Shown piece by piece: positions 1-12,659 of a stretch of 64,000 nt of DNA (position 1 is its first letter; each line of letters starts with the position of its first letter). Below the pieces are notes generated by a model. That model was not told the DNA's origin. It did not search any database and was given only the letters and a program-made list of their open reading frames with translations. Source of the stretch: Phocoena phocoena. Taxonomy: Eukaryota; Chordata; Mammalia; Artiodactyla; Phocoenidae. Location: the NCBI RefSeq assembly GCF_963924675.1, contig NC_089230.1:74949223-75013222 (forward strand), in the 5' to 3' direction. The position numbers were made by a program, and so were the translations under genes.

Positions 1-894
1 TCCAATTATTAAAGTGTTCTCTTAAAGTAGAGTTTTATAGTTTTTCCCCTACAGGCCTCTGAAGAAAGCTTATCTTAGATATTTTAGGTTTATGGTCGCT
101 ATTGTGAGATGGGTCTTACAGATTCCTGCTGAAATAGAAGATAGCTGTTGATGTTTGTGTATTATATAACCAACGAATTTACTAAATTATCTTATTAATT
201 CTAAAAGCTTTTACTTGATTTGATGGGTGATGGTGAGGTTCTAGCACCTTTATGTCTATAGTTTTCAAAAGTTATATGACTAGTTTCTGTTTCATATCAT
301 GATGGGCATCTTTATTTATTACCTAATTTTAATACAATCTCAGGTGTTCATCACACTTCTGGTATTTTCACTGTTAGCAATGAGACTGGTTATTGGTTTT
401 CACTATAGATTCTTAGCAATAAAATATTACAGTAAAAGATTTCTGAATTTTGATCCAGACTTCCATATCTGAGATAAATCCTACTTAGTCATGATGGAGA
501 GCTATTTTTCCTCAAGTATTTAGTCTTTTTCTTTAAGGCTGAACTTTGAATATCTTGTCTTCATTTGTTAAATTTTCTCTGAATCTTTAGTTTAGTTGAA
601 TATTTTCATTCTCAAAGGCTAAAATATTCTGTATTATTTCTTTAAATAAGAGAACAATCCCTAATTATTATTTTCACAAGCACTCTTTTAATCTCAGAAC
701 TTGCAGTAAAGTACAGTAGTGATATCAAATTATTTCCCTTTTTATATTGGCAAATATAGTTATACAGATCATGTTCTCATTCTGATATAGAACTTGGTAA
801 AATTTCTTAATGACATTTACTTTAATGTGTTTATTTTAATTCTTGAGCTTTGCTTTGTAGAATTAAGCTTCTAATTCAGTTATTTTTCAAAGCA
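1..894. other. Unassigned AT-rich DNA
   Basis: No gene, RNA or repeat family recognised. There is no long reading frame, and the composition is typical of mammalian intergenic or intronic DNA. Confidence 0.5.
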
Positions 895-1135
895 GAATAG
901 TAAGGCGTAGTGTTAAAGGTCTTGGGCTCACTAGATTATCTGATTTTCAAGTCCTGGTTCTGCCTCTTACAAGCTGTGTGACTTTAGAAAACTTACTTAA
1001 CTGTTCTGGGCTCAGCTTCCTTATATGAAATGGGAATAAGATACTATGTATAAGGTTATTGTGAGTGAAATAAATTAATACATATGAGGTTGATTGAACA
1101 GTACCTTGTTATTGTAAGTGTGGTTAATTTTATAA
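895..1135 (+). mobile_element. MIR SINE relic
   Basis: Ancient tRNA-derived SINE in sense orientation. The MIR core is visible at about 955-1045: a 'tcctggttctgcc' block, then 'agctgtgtgactt', a 'ttacttaactgttc' block and 'aaatgggaataa'. A decayed 3' part with 'attgtgagtgaaataaa' follows. Many substitutions fit an insertion older than the placental radiation. Boundaries are approximate. Confidence 0.85.
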
Positions 1136-1990
1136 CTTTCCCTTCAAAACCTAGGCATGTCAAATCTTATGAAACATCTGAAATAGCCTGCAACAACCAT
1201 ACTATCCTCCTTTCACCCCCTTTTCTCACCTAGAATTATTCTCTTAACCAGCTATTCCCTAAGAGTACCTTGTACTGAAATTCCTTTTTCTTTCACTTGT
1301 TCATCCAGCCTCTTTCTTTCACTTGTTCATTCTTTCTACTATACTTCAACTATGTTTAGTTTCAAAACTAAGGGTCAAACAATATGGTCAAATGCAAGAT
1401 TTGACAATGGCTAGGAGACTGGAAATGAGATAACCTAAGGCCCTATTTGTCTCTCCTGCAGGGTTATTCAAATGGGAGAAATTAAGAACTGGAACCAGTA
1501 AGAGAGAAAACTGGGAGGAATACAAGGAGCAAAACAAAACAGAACAAACATCAGCTTCTGTTTATTCTTACTCCCCAGTTTCTCATTGTGGGCAGAGGTG
1601 AGAGCAAACGAGACATCTGTTTCACATCCTTATTGTCTACTTCCCCTTCTTATTCTTTCAGTTAACTTCCAGTGGACACTTTAGCACCCAGACTTTCATA
1701 GGCTCTCAGGGGTGTCTCAAGAGACTCAGAGAGCTATATGCAAGGCATTTGCTATCTGCAAAACAGTGGCCTAACTATCTGGAATGGCTCTGTAGAAATT
1801 CTAGAGCACAGGATCTTCATAGAATCTTCTTTTACAAAATGGCACTTTAATATTTCTAATTTAATTAGGTGGTAAAGGTTACTGTGGTTTTGGTACCTTC
1901 ATTTTTTAATGGACTATTTTGGGAAAATCTTCTTCATTTGCCTTATTTTCTTAATTAATGGCTATGGAAAAAGCTTTCAGGGTGACCTTA
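1136..1990. other. Unassigned DNA
   Basis: Nothing recognised. A near-duplicate 'tctttcacttgttcat' occurs twice at about 1289-1330, a small local tandem duplication. The open frame starting at 1909 runs into the MIR at 1993 and has no protein-like features. Confidence 0.45.
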
Positions 1991-1992
1991 CA

Positions 1993-2210
1993 ATACAAAT
2001 AATACCTAACACTTGGAGAATGTTTACCAGGCCAGGCACTGTTCTGTGTGTTTTACACAAAGCAATTCATTCAATCTTCGCAGCAACTCAGTGAAGTAGG
2101 TACTATTTTCATCCCCACTTCATATATTAACAAACAGACACAGAAAGATTAAATAATTTCCCCAAGGGGGAAAAAAAGCTAGTAATTGGCAGCACCAAGT
2201 TCAAAGGCAA
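1993..2210 (-). mobile_element. MIR SINE relic
   Basis: The reverse complement of MIR reads across this stretch: 'ccaggcactgttctgtg', 'gaagtaggtactattttcatcccc', then a decayed 'gaggttaagtaacttgcccaagg' equivalent near 2140-2170, and 'agtaattggcag'. It is an old, diverged copy. Confidence 0.85.
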
Positions 2211-3634
2211 GCTTGATGCCATTGAAAACCATGATTAGAGAAGAGAGAGAGGAAACAGACATGCAGAAAGAAGCAGACATCCTCAGGACCAGACCGAAAT
2301 TGTCCTTGGATTGTTTGAGACACTCAGATATGATAAATCTCTCTGTCATGCCTTCTTTTTTTAAACTTGTAGGAAGTCTGACCTATATTCTTATTACTGG
2401 CAGCTAAAAGTCCAAGCTAATACACAAGTCATAGAAAAAACATGAAATGCTTTTATGAGTGTAATTTTTTTTCTAATAATCAATTCCAGAATAAGATCTT
2501 TGATATTTGTTATAAAACACTACATATAAACACAGAGTAATTATTGTTTGCTTTTTATACTGAAATATTGTAACTCAATCTTGGTCTTTAAGAGGAGGTT
2601 GGGAATTTTAGTCAGTCCTGCTTTTCCTGACTTTCTCCCTGAAAACTGTAAAGGTAACATACAGTGGTATATAAATACTAGCATAACAGTACAGTCTAAA
2701 GCCTTTAGAATTAAGCCAATTGTATATGTTTAGTAATTATGGAAACTCTTCCGCTAGAGAAAAATGATGTAGTGGAAATGGAACCTTGTTCATTGTAAAG
2801 AAAACTGTTCATGTAAAAAAATACTGTGCTTGGCATCAAATATTTCTCTTTGATGTTTGATATTGATCTTTCTCCTTAAAAGTAAAAGCTGACTTTAACA
2901 TGCAGATTTTTTCTACTATCTAGATCATTCACCTGGTTCCCTATACTTTCGAAGCAGCACCCAAAGTAGCCTTTCTATTGAAATAAGCTGGATGGGCATG
3001 AATAAATATTCTATTTATCAGCATATTTTGGGAAAGGAGATGAAGCAAAGATTGACTCTGAGCCCTCTGAATACGCTTAATGAAAAAGCAGTTTCCTCAT
3101 ATTTCTAGTTCTGGTTTGAAATTGATTAATCTCAAATAGATGCTCCTGATGAAAGCTAGTAAGACTGTGAAAGTCATGAAGAAAACTACTTTTTGGCCTT
3201 AGAATCTAAAGGGATGAATATCTTCATGGCCAGTCCATCAAACAGTAAACCTCCATTCAACACTGTATCCATACTACCTAGCAGAGTAGCTGAAACATTA
3301 CAGATGCTTAATAAATATTAGTTGTATGAGAAATTCAAGTATTTACAACATGTCTGCCCTTTATTTTATGTACTATTACAATGAGGTCCTCTTCAGCATG
3401 GTGTGTCTTGGGGGGCTTCAATACCTGTTTTGAATTTGCGTAGACACTTAGTCTATAAAGCATTCAGGGAACAACCTATGTTTTATTTTTATCCATATAC
3501 CAACATCAGGGTAAACACTCAGAATATTTGAGATGATATTTTTAGTGCAGCAGGTACTAAAAAATTCTCCAATTTTGAGTACAAACTTAGTTCCATTGTT
3601 AAATAAGATTGTGAAAAATTTGTTATATTTATAG
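2211..3634. other. Unassigned DNA, possible L2/MIR tail
   Basis: Mostly unrecognised AT-rich sequence. Bases 3265-3330 contain 'agatgcttaataaatatta', which resembles the 3' end shared by L2 and MIR, but the match is too short to assign. The short open frames here look like chance. Confidence 0.4.
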
Positions 3635-5050
3635 CAAAATTGTAAAGATAGTACACAGAGTTCCCATATGCCCTTCATCCAGCTTCCCCTAATGTGGTTA
3701 CATTTTACATAACCACAGTGTGTTTGTTGAAACTAAGAATTTACCATTAATACAATATTATTGACTAAACTGCAGACTTTACTCAGATTTCACCATTTTT
3801 CCACTGAAGTCCACTGTTTATCTAGGATTTAACCCAAATCCAAGGTAGCACATTGCATTTAGTCTTTGTATCTTCTTGAGCTCCTACAATATGTGACAGT
3901 TTCTCAGTCTTTCCTTTTGTTTTATGATCTTGATTTTTGATGAGTAATGATCAGGTGTTTTGTATAATTTCCCTCAATCTGTTTGATCAATTTCATGACT
4001 AAACTGGAATTGTGGGGTTTAGGGTAGAATAACACAGAGGTGAGGTGCCTTTCTCATTGCATCATATCAAGGGATGTATGATATTGACATGACTTAACAC
4101 TAGTGAGGTTAACCTTGACCACTTAATTAAAACGGTGTCTTCCATGTTTCTCCACCCTCAAGTTACTATTTTTTCCATTTTTATCTTTTGGGAACAAGTC
4201 ACTAAGTCCAGTCCACATTCAAGAGGATTGGAATTAGGCTCCACTTTCTACAGGCAGGGAATATATGCTATTTGGGATTCCTCTGTAAGGATCATTTATT
4301 CTTTCTCTTCCATATATTTTTACATTAATGTGGACTCATCGATATTTGTTTCCTTCTTTGGGTAATAGTAATTCAATACCATGGTTATTTATTTTGTTGC
4401 TCAAATTGTTCCACCTCTGCCCATTGGAAACTTGGGTGGATTCCTGTGTCTTTTGAATCCACCTTTTAATTTTTTTCCACGTCCTTAATTCCCGGAGTTG
4501 TAAGCTGCTCCAGGAACATCTTGTACTTTCCCTACCTTAGTTCTAGGATCAGTCATTTCCCAAGGAGCACTGGTTCCTTTTACTGGAGACTAGTATTTAG
4601 AAACCAAGATCTGGGTATAGATGTGCTCCTGGGATATCACTGCTTCTAAATTCTATTGGTGAACAGAACTAAAAAATATAAGTGTGTGTGTATATATGTA
4701 TGTGTGTGTGTGTGTTTATATATATATACATACACATATATATATAGTAACCCATGTACACACACACACATATATATATATATTTGTTTTTATATCTATC
4801 TATTTGTATGCATGTTTAAATAAACATAAGTTCCTACTGGTATCTCTGACTCTAATTCATTCCAGGTTCCCCCCTTGTTTATTTGTAACTTTTTTGACTG
4901 TCTGTAGGAAACCTGGCTCCCCTTAAAAGCAAGCTATTTAGTTATTCAATGCTAGTATGCATATAAAGTGGTTTCAGAATTACTAATTTGTACCCTGTGA
5001 GAAGGAAATTTACCAACCAGAGCACAATGTTTATGTATAGTTCTTTTTGT
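3635..5050. mobile_element. Old L1-like (L1M) fragment
   Basis: Matches, from memory, a widespread old mammalian L1 non-coding segment: 'gagttcccatatgcccttc' at about 3659, 'gtgaggtgcctttctcat' at about 4039, 'attttgttgctcaaattgtt' at about 4391 and 'aaaccaagatctgggtatag' at about 4600. The same unit seems to continue beyond the TG/TA microsatellite to roughly 5050. No ORF1 or ORF2 coding similarity is seen. Subfamily and strand are not settled. Confidence 0.6.
4682..4783. repeat. (TG)n/(TA)n compound microsatellite
   Basis: Alternating TG, TA and CA dinucleotides with short interruptions. The reading frame over it (4684-4926) encodes a Tyr/Val/Ile/His-rich peptide that is a by-product of the repeat. 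Confidence 0.95.
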
Positions 5051-5643
5051 CTTTATCCTTTCAGTATTCAGTCAAAACACCATTTTTCCAAGTTGCTTGT
5101 ATCAGGGGACTCTGGATAATTTAAGGCAAAATTAATTGAAAAGATAGGTAGAATTTGAAATGACATAGATTCAGGTAAAGAACTGAAGAAATGCCAAACT
5201 CTCAGGGGTATAAATGAGAGTTGAAGTAAACCGCCAGTCTGACCAGGCTAATATATATGTATTGGTCTTTTGGTGACATCTCTCTCTCCTTCCTTTCTTC
5301 AACAGGCTTATAATAGGTGACATCATAAGATTACTTTCCATTTTGTAGTTCTCTTGCTATTTGAAGATCTCATTTGAGAAGAAAAGACAGAGAGATGAAG
5401 GGAAAGGTAAGATTTTTATAGGGCCTCATAATACAGTACTCCTAAAAATTGTTATTTGCTCTTTTTTTAATTCTTTTAAAATTGCATACTATCATTGTAA
5501 ATATATTTGAATAAGTTTCAGCAACATCTAGCTATTACCATTTCTTAGGCCATAGGGGGTTCCCTGCACCTACTTAGGTTCTTGCTCTGGTCCTTCTTAT
5601 TACAGCAAGAAAATGGCCAGATTTAGTATAGTTTAAAAGATCA
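5051..5643. other. Unassigned DNA upstream of an L1
   Basis: No feature recognised. Its last bases (5631-5643, 'gtttaaaagatca') resemble 10873-10886 beyond the L1 tail, a likely target-site duplication with one indel. Confidence 0.5.
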
Positions 5644-5727
5644 AAAGAGGGAAGACAGCAGAAGCAATAAGAACTACAATTCTGCAGCCTGTGGAAGGAA
5701 AACCACATTCACAGCAAGATAAACAAA

Positions 5728-6588
5728 ATGAAAAGGCATAGACCTATGTATCAGATGAATGAACAAGATAAAACCCCAGAAAAACAACTAAATGAAGTGG
5801 AGATAGGCAACCTTCCAGGAAAAGAATTCAAAATAATGATAGTGAAGATGATCCAGGACCTCGGAAAAAGAATGGAGGCAAAGATCGAGAAGATGCAAGA
5901 AATGTTTAACAAAGACCTAGAAGAATTAAAGAACAAACAAACAGAGATGAAGAATACAATAACTGAAATGAAAAATACACTAGAAGGAATCAATAGCAGA
6001 ATAACTGAGGCAGAAGAATGGATAAGTGACTTGGAAGACAGAATGATGGAATTCACTACCATGGAACAGAATAAAGAAAAAAGAATGAAGACAGCCTAAG
6101 AGGCTTCTGGGACAACATTAAACACAACAACAGCTGCATTATAGGGGTCCCAGAAGGAGAAGAGAGAGAGAAAGGACCCAAGAAAATATTTGAAGAGATT
6201 ATAGTTGAAAATTTCCCTACCATGGGAAAGGAAATAGCTACCCAAGTTCAGGAAACACAGAGTCCCAGGCAGGATAAACCCAAGGAGAAACACACTGAGA
6301 CACGTAGTAATCAAATGGACAAAAATTAAAGACAAAAATTATTAAAAGCAACCAGGGAAAAATAACAAAGTTTCTGATTTCTCAGCAGAAACTCTACAAG
6401 CCAGAAGGGAGTGGCATGATATTTTTAAAGTGATGAAAGGAAGGAACCTACAACCAAGATTGCTCTACCTGGCAAGGATCACATTCAGATTTGACAGAGG
6501 AATCAAAAGCTTTACAGACAAGCAAAAGTTAAGAGAATTCAGCACCACCAAACCAGCTCTACCACAAATGCTAAAGGAACTTCTCTAA
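5728..6588 (+). pseudogene. L1 ORF1 (RNA-binding chaperone), broken
   Basis: ORF1p is the trimeric RNA-binding protein that coats L1 RNA. The start at 5728 opens with MKRHRPMYQMNEQDKTPEKQ and leads into a long Glu/Lys/Met-rich heptad region (residues about 45-115) typical of the coiled coil. A deletion of about ten bases near 6090 shifts the frame, and TAA stops it after 123 residues. RRM and C-terminal domain sequence continues in other frames: 'ataggggtcccagaagg' for IGVPEG at about 6140, and 'ctctacaagccagaaggg' for LQARR at about 6390. The family stop is at 6586-6588. Intact homologues have about 300 residues. Confidence 0.92.
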
Positions 6589-6646
6589 GTGGGAAACACA
6601 AGAGAAGAAAAGGACCTACAAAAACAAATCCAAAACAATTAAGAAA

Positions 6647-9600
6647 ATGGTAATAGGAACATACATGTCAATAATTACCTTAAATGTGATTGGATTAAAT
6701 GCTTCAACCAAAAGACACAAGCTTGCTGAATGGATACAAAAACAAGACCCATATATCTGCTGTCTACAAGAGACCCACTTCACACCTAGGGACACATACA
6801 AACTGAAACTGAGGAGATAGAAAAAGATGTTCCAAATGGAAATCAAAAGAAAGCTGGAGTAGCAATACTCATATCAGATCAAATAGACTTTAAAATAAAG
6901 AATGCTACAAGAGACAAGGAAGGACACTACATAATGATCAAGGGATCAAACCAAGAAGAACATATAACAATTATAAACATATATGCACCCAACATAGGAG
7001 CACCTCAATACATAAGGCAAATGCTAACAGCTCTAAAAGTGGAAATGGACAGTAACACAATAATAGTGGGGACTTTAACACCTCACACCAACGGACAGAA
7101 CATCCAGACAGAAAATTAATAAGGAAACACAAGCTTTAAATGACACAATAGACCAGATAGATTTCATTGATATTATAGGACATTCCATGCAAAAACAGCA
7201 GATTACACTTTCTTCTCAAGTGCACATGGAACATTCTCCAGCATACATCACATCTTGGGTCACAAATCAAGCCTCAGTAAATTTAAGAAAACTGAAACCA
7301 TATGAAGCATCTTATCTGACCACAACGCTATGAAATCACAAATCAATTATAGGGAAAAAACCGTAAAAAACACAAACATATGGAGGCGAAACAATACGTT
7401 ACTAATTAACCAAGACATCACTGAAGAAATCAAAGAGGAAATCAAAAAATATCGAGAGACAAATGACAATGAAAACACGATGATCCAAAACCTATGGGAT
7501 GCAGCAAAAGCAGTCCTAAGAGGGAAATTTATAGAAATACAATCCTACCTCAAGAAATAAGAAAAAGCTCAAATAAATAATCTAACCTTACACCTAAAGG
7601 AACTAGAGAAAGAAAAACAAACAAAACCTAAAGTTAGTAGAAGAAAAGAAATCATAAAGATCAGAGCAGTAATAAATGAAATAGAAACAAAGGAAACAAT
7701 AGCAAAGACCAATAAAATTAAAAGCTGGTTGTTTGAGAAGGTAAATAAAATTGATAAACCTTTAGCCAGACTCATCAAGAAAAAGAGAGAGAGGACTCAA
7801 ATCAATAAAATTAGAAATGAAAAAGGAGTGACAACGGACACCGCAGAAATACAAAGCATCATAAGAGAATACTACAAGCAACTCTATGCCAATAAAATGG
7901 ACAACCTGGAAGAAATGGACACATTCTTAGAAACGTATAACCTTCCAAGACTGAACCAGGAAGAAACAGAAAATATGAACAGACCAATCACAAGTAATGC
8001 AATTGAAACTGTGATTAAAAATCTTCCAACAAAAAAAAGTCCTGGACCAGACAGCTTCACAGGTGAATGTTATCAAACATTTAGAGAAGAGCTAACACCC
8101 ATCCTTCTCAAACTTTTCCAAAAAGTTGCGGAGGAAGGAACACTCCCAAACTCATTCTATGAGGCCACATCACCCTGATGCCAAAACCAGACAGAGATAC
8201 TACAGAAAAAGAAAATGACAGACCAATATCACTGATGAATATAGATGCAAAAATCCTCAACAAAATACTAGCAAACAGAATCCAACAACACATTAAAAGG
8301 ATCATACACCATGATCAAGTGGCATTTATTTCAGGGATGCAAGGATTCTTCAATATACGGAAATCAATCAGTGTGATATACCATACTAATAAATTGAAGA
8401 ATAAAAACCATATGATCATCTCAATAGATGAAAAAACAGCTTTTTAAAATTTAACACTCATTTATGATAAAAACTCTCCAGAAAGTGGGCAGAGAGGGAA
8501 CTTACCTCAATATCATAAAGGCCATATATGACAAACCCACATCTTTCTCAATGGTGAAAAACTGAAAGCATTTCCTCTAAGGTCAGGAACAAGTCAAGGA
8601 TGTCCACTCTTGCCACTGTTATTCAACATAGTATTGGTAGTCCTAGCCGTGGCATTCAGAGGAGAAAAAGAAATAAAAGGAATACAAATTGGAAAAGAAG
8701 TAAAACTCACTGTTAGCAGATGACATGATACTATACATAGATAATCCTAAAGATGCCACCAGAAAACTACTAGAGCTAATCAATGAATTTGGTAAAGTTG
8801 CAGGATACAAAATTAATACACAGAAATCTCTGGCATTTCTATACACTAACAATGAAAGATCAGATAGAGAAATTAAGGAAACAATCCTATTTACCATTAC
8901 AACAAAAAGAATAAAATACCTATGAATAAACATACCTAAGTAGGTAAAATACCTACCTGTACTCAGAAAACTATAATACCCTGATAAAAGAAATCAAAGA
9001 TGACAGAAACAAATGGAGAGATGTACCATGTTCTAGGATTGTAAGAATCAATATTGTGAAAATGACTATACTACCCAAAGCAATCTACAGATCCAATGAA
9101 ATCCCTATCAAATTACCAATGGCATTTTTTACAGAACTAGAACAAAAAATCTTAAAATTTGTATGGAGACACAAAAGAACCCGAATAGCCAAAGCAATCT
9201 TGAGGGAAAAAAGCAGAGCTGGAGGAATCAGGCTCCCTGACTTCACACTATACTAGAAAGCTACAGTGATCAAGACAATATGGTACTGGCACAAAGACAG
9301 AAATACAGATCAATGGAACAGAATAGAAAGCCCAGAGATAAACCCACGCACCTATGGTCAACTAATCTGTGACAAAGGAGGCAAGGATATACAATGGAGA
9401 AAAGACAGTCTCTTCAATAAGCGGTGCTGAGATAATTGGACAGCTATACATAAAAGAATGAAATTAGAACACTCCCTAACACCGTACACAAAAATACACT
9501 CCAGATAGATTAAAGACCTAAATGTAAGACCAGACACTATAAAACTCTTAGAGGAAAACATAGGAAGAACACTCTTTGACATAAATCACAGCAAGATCTT

Positions 9601-10025
9601 TTTTGACCCACCTCCTAGATTAATGGAATAAAAACAAAAATAAACAAATGGGACCTAATGAAATTTAAAACTTTTTCACAGCAAAGTAAACTATAAACAA
9701 GACAAAAAGACAACCCTCAGAATGGGAGGAAATGTTTGCCAATGAATCAACAACAAAGGATTAAGCTCCAAAATATATAAACAGCCCATGCAGCTCAATA
9801 TTAAGAAGCAAACAACCCAATCAAAAAATGGGCAGGGACTTCCCTGGTGGCGCAGTGGTTGAGAGTCCGCCTGCCAATGCAGGGGACACGGGTTCGTGCC
9901 CCGGTCCGGGAAGATCCCACATGCCGCGGAGCGGCTAGGCCCGTGAGCCATGGCCGCTGAGCCTGCGCGTCTGGAGCCTGTGCTCTGCAACGGGAGAGGC
10001 CACAACAGTGAGAGGCCTGCGTACC

Positions 10026-10062
<37 letters not shown>

Positions 10063-10661
10063 GAAGACCTAAATAGGCATTTCTCCAAAGAAGACATACA
10101 GATGGCCAAGAAGCACATGAAAAGCTGCTCAACATCATTAATCATTAGAGAAATGCAAATCAAAACTACAATGAGGTATCACCTCACACAGGTTAGAATG
10201 GGCATCATCAGAACATCTACAAACAATAAATGCTGGAGAGGGTGTGGAGAAAAGGGAACCCTCTTGCACTGTTGGTGGGAATGTAAATTGATACAGCCAC
10301 TATGGAGAACAGTATGGAGGTTCCTTAAAAAACTAAAAATAGAATTACTATATGACCCAGCAATCCCACTACTGGGCATATACCTAGAGAAAACCATAAT
10401 TCAAAAAGACACATGCACCCCAATGTTCATTGCAGCTCTATTTACCATAGCCAGGTCATGGAAGCAACCTAAATGCTCAACAACAGATGAATGGATAAAG
10501 AAGATGTGGTACATATATACAGTGGGATATTAGCCATAAAAAGGAATGAAATGGGATCATTTGTAGAGACGTGGATGGACCTAGAGACTGTCATACAGAG
10601 TGAAGTAAGTCAGAAAGAGAAAAACAAATATCGTATATTAACGCATATATATGGAATCTAG
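6647..10661 (+). pseudogene. L1 ORF2 (endonuclease/reverse transcriptase), broken
   Basis: ORF2p nicks DNA and reverse-transcribes L1 RNA at the nick. ATG 6647 opens MVIGTYMSIITLN. The endonuclease is lost: a TAG replaces a Trp codon near 6820, a few bases are missing just after, and a one-base loss at about 7070 destroys the GDFN motif. RT sequence is recognisable at 7729-8178 ([11 protein letters not shown]) and at 8710-8727, where the catalytic box reads LADDM instead of FADDM after a frame break. The C-terminal segment (10102-10533) keeps the cysteine motif [18 protein letters not shown]. At least five frame breaks plus the SINE insertion make it non-functional. Confidence 0.93.
9835..10058 (+). 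mobile_element. CHR-type SINE inside L1 ORF2
   Basis: tRNA-derived SINE: Pol III A-box-like 'tggcgcagtgg' and B-box-like 'ggttcgtgccc', a GC-rich body and a pure A-tail of about 32 bases. L1 text stops at 'aaaaaatgggcag' and resumes at 'ggcagaagacc', so the SINE landed in an already inserted L1. It is therefore the younger of the two. The target duplication is short or blurred by the A-tail. The minus-strand frames with a poly-Phe run are the A-tail read backwards. Confidence 0.96.
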
Positions 10662-10886
10662 AAAAGTGGTACAGATGAACCGGTTTGCAAGGTAGAAATA
10701 GAGACACAGATGTAGAGAACAAAAGTATGGACACCAAGGTGTAAAAGCGGGCAGGGGGTTGGTGGTGGTGGGATGAATTGGGAGTTGGAATTGACATATA
10801 TACACTAATATGTATAAAATGGATAACTAATAAGAACCTGCTGTATAAAAAATAAATAAATTAAATTAAAAATTTTAAGAAGATCA

Positions 10887-11085
10887 TATATAGCACCTTC
10901 TACATGAAGGGTCAGTAAAGACACTGATTATATTTAGTAATAACTTCAATATCATTTTCCCCAGAGACTAATTTAATAGTGTACTTCTCTCTTGTGATTT
11001 TATGACTTAATAGTTGGAAGAATTGTTTCAGTTTAGATGTGTCACTAAAGTATAGATTGTTGACTAGCTATGAAAATTTTTTTTT
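10887..11085. other. Unassigned spacer
   Basis: No feature recognised between the L1 and the next SINE. Confidence 0.5.
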
Positions 11086-11102
11086 AAAAAACTCGTGATG
11101 TG

Positions 11103-11292
11103 GGCTTCCCTGGTGGCGCAGTGGTTGGGAGTCTGCCTGCCGATGCAGGGGACATGGGTTCGTGTCCCGGTCCGGGAAGATCCCACATGCCGCGGCAGCG
11201 GCTGGGCCCGTGAGCCATGGCCGCTGAGCCTGCGCGTCCGGAGCCTGTGCTCCACAACAGGAGAGGCTACAGCAGTGAGAGGCCCGCGTATC

Positions 11293-11330
<38 letters not shown>
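11103..11330 (+). mobile_element. CHR-type SINE with 17-bp target duplication
   Basis: Full-length tRNA-derived SINE: A box 'tggcgcagtgg' at 11114-11124, B box 'ggttcgtgtcc' at 11157-11167, body to about 11294, then a 36-base A-tail. It is flanked by perfect direct repeats 'aaaaaactcgtgatgtg' at 11086-11102 and 11325-11341; the leading As merge with the tail. The pure tail and perfect duplication suggest a fairly recent insertion. Confidence 0.97.
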
Positions 11331-11333
<3 letters not shown>

Positions 11334-11341
11334 GTGATGTG

Positions 11342-12643
11342 ATTTAAGATGTTTAAAATATTACTCAATTTGAAAGCAGCAATTATATTTGCATTTTTAT
11401 TTCAAAATATTGATAATTTAGAAAAATCAAGTCCTGTATCAAGTGTCATGAATCCAGTATTATTGTGATTGCTGTTTGGAGTGGAGCAATCTTGTGGCCC
11501 TGAAAGAGCCTATAAGAAACATCAGCTAAATTTTAGAATAGATTTTAGAGCCATTTTAAACCATGCTTGGAAATTCCTATAGGAATATCCCCTTTCTCAT
11601 CAAAAGTGTCTATCAAACTCATTTTTTTTGTGTGTCTCTAGGTTAAAGTAATGTAGTCCAATAGATACAAGCCAGGGGAAATGTTATAGCATTTTTTGCT
11701 GATGTACATCAAACTATTCTAGTTCAATTTTAATGCTCTACTAGCAGATATTGTTTTTGTAGAACAAGGAAGATAACTGATTAATACTTAACAGACTTCA
11801 TTTTTATTAACTAAGGTCAAGTTTGGATATATCCAAATCCATATTCAAAGCAATTGATCGAAGATATCTGACAAAACTTCAACAGATTAAGACAACCACA
11901 ACAGCACTGATAATTTATGTTGTCTGTAATTAAATACAATCCCTTGAATCTCTTGGAGGCATGCAATGGAATGGCATGTGCTTGGATTTCAAGTTCTAAA
12001 CAGTAAACAGAGATGAGGGACTAGCCAGGATAAATTCATCAGAATTAGATTTGGCTGGCCATGGTCAAATGTGTCCAATATATCAACTCTTACTGTAACA
12101 TCAGCAGATAACTCTAAAGCCACAGAAAATGCTGCATTTGCAAGGATGGAGGAGGAAAAAACAATTGATGTCGACCTGCCAATTTTCTCACTCTACAAAC
12201 ATATACATAGGAGAACAGATGATTCGACCGATTGAGGAATACATGCCTCTCATATCATTCAATCAAATGCAGTAACTTTTCTAGATTCTTTGAAAAGAAT
12301 CTGGGTGAGTCTGGCCTTACTTTCTCAACCAGATTTTGGTTTAACCACTGATAGAAGTGAGGGATATGAAAAGGAAGGGAAAGGAAATTGTTTAGCCATG
12401 TGTCAGGTACTAGGCTAGGTCTTTTATAGATTATTAAAACAATAACTCCTCCCACCTACACTGTAATGCAGGTATTTAAACCCCCATCGGAGAGATGAAA
12501 AAGAGACTGAAGTTGAAAATGGAAACATACAACCCATAAATGCTGGGATGGGTGCCCTAATACAATATCAGACTATCTCCAAAGTCTTTGCTCTATATAC
12601 ACTATCATGTTTTTGGGAAAATATATTTTGTTTACATTAATTG
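11342..12643. other. Unassigned DNA
   Basis: No gene or named repeat recognised in this 1.3 kb of AT-rich sequence. Confidence 0.45.
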
Positions 12644-12659
12644 AGGAAAGAATTCTTCT

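Larger units (their letters stand above)
5644..10872 (+). mobile_element. 5'-truncated LINE-1, both ORFs broken
   Basis: A nearly complete L1 starting just upstream of ORF1 and ending in the A-rich 3' tail (about 10845-10870). Order: end of the 5' UTR, ORF1 (5728-6588), a short spacer, ORF2 (6647-10661), then the 3' UTR. A 224-bp SINE sits inside ORF2 at 9835-10058; without it the copy is about 5.0 kb. The CpG-rich promoter half of the 5' UTR, present in the 35-40 kb copy, is missing. Flanks 5631-5643 and 10873-10886 look like a duplicated target. Numerous stops and indels show the copy is dead. Confidence 0.95.

Noticed and set aside
4684..4926. 80-codon Tyr/Val/His-rich frame
   Set aside because: It reads through a TG/TA microsatellite.
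7729..8178. Reverse-transcriptase-like frame as a retron, group II intron or novel RT system
   Set aside because: The frame lies in ORF2 of an ordinary L1 with recognisable ORF1, endonuclease, RT and tail in the correct order.
9801..10163. 120-codon minus-strand frame with a poly-Phe run and an Ala/Arg/Gly-rich stretch
   Set aside because: It is a CHR-type SINE read backwards through its A-tail. The same peptide pattern recurs at each SINE (11.1, 12.7, 35.3, 40.8, 52.1 and 60.1 kb).
11103..11175. tRNA gene suggested by A- and B-box sequences
   Set aside because: The boxes belong to the tRNA-derived head of a SINE. No cloverleaf or anticodon arm is preserved, and the unit ends in an A-tail with a target duplication.
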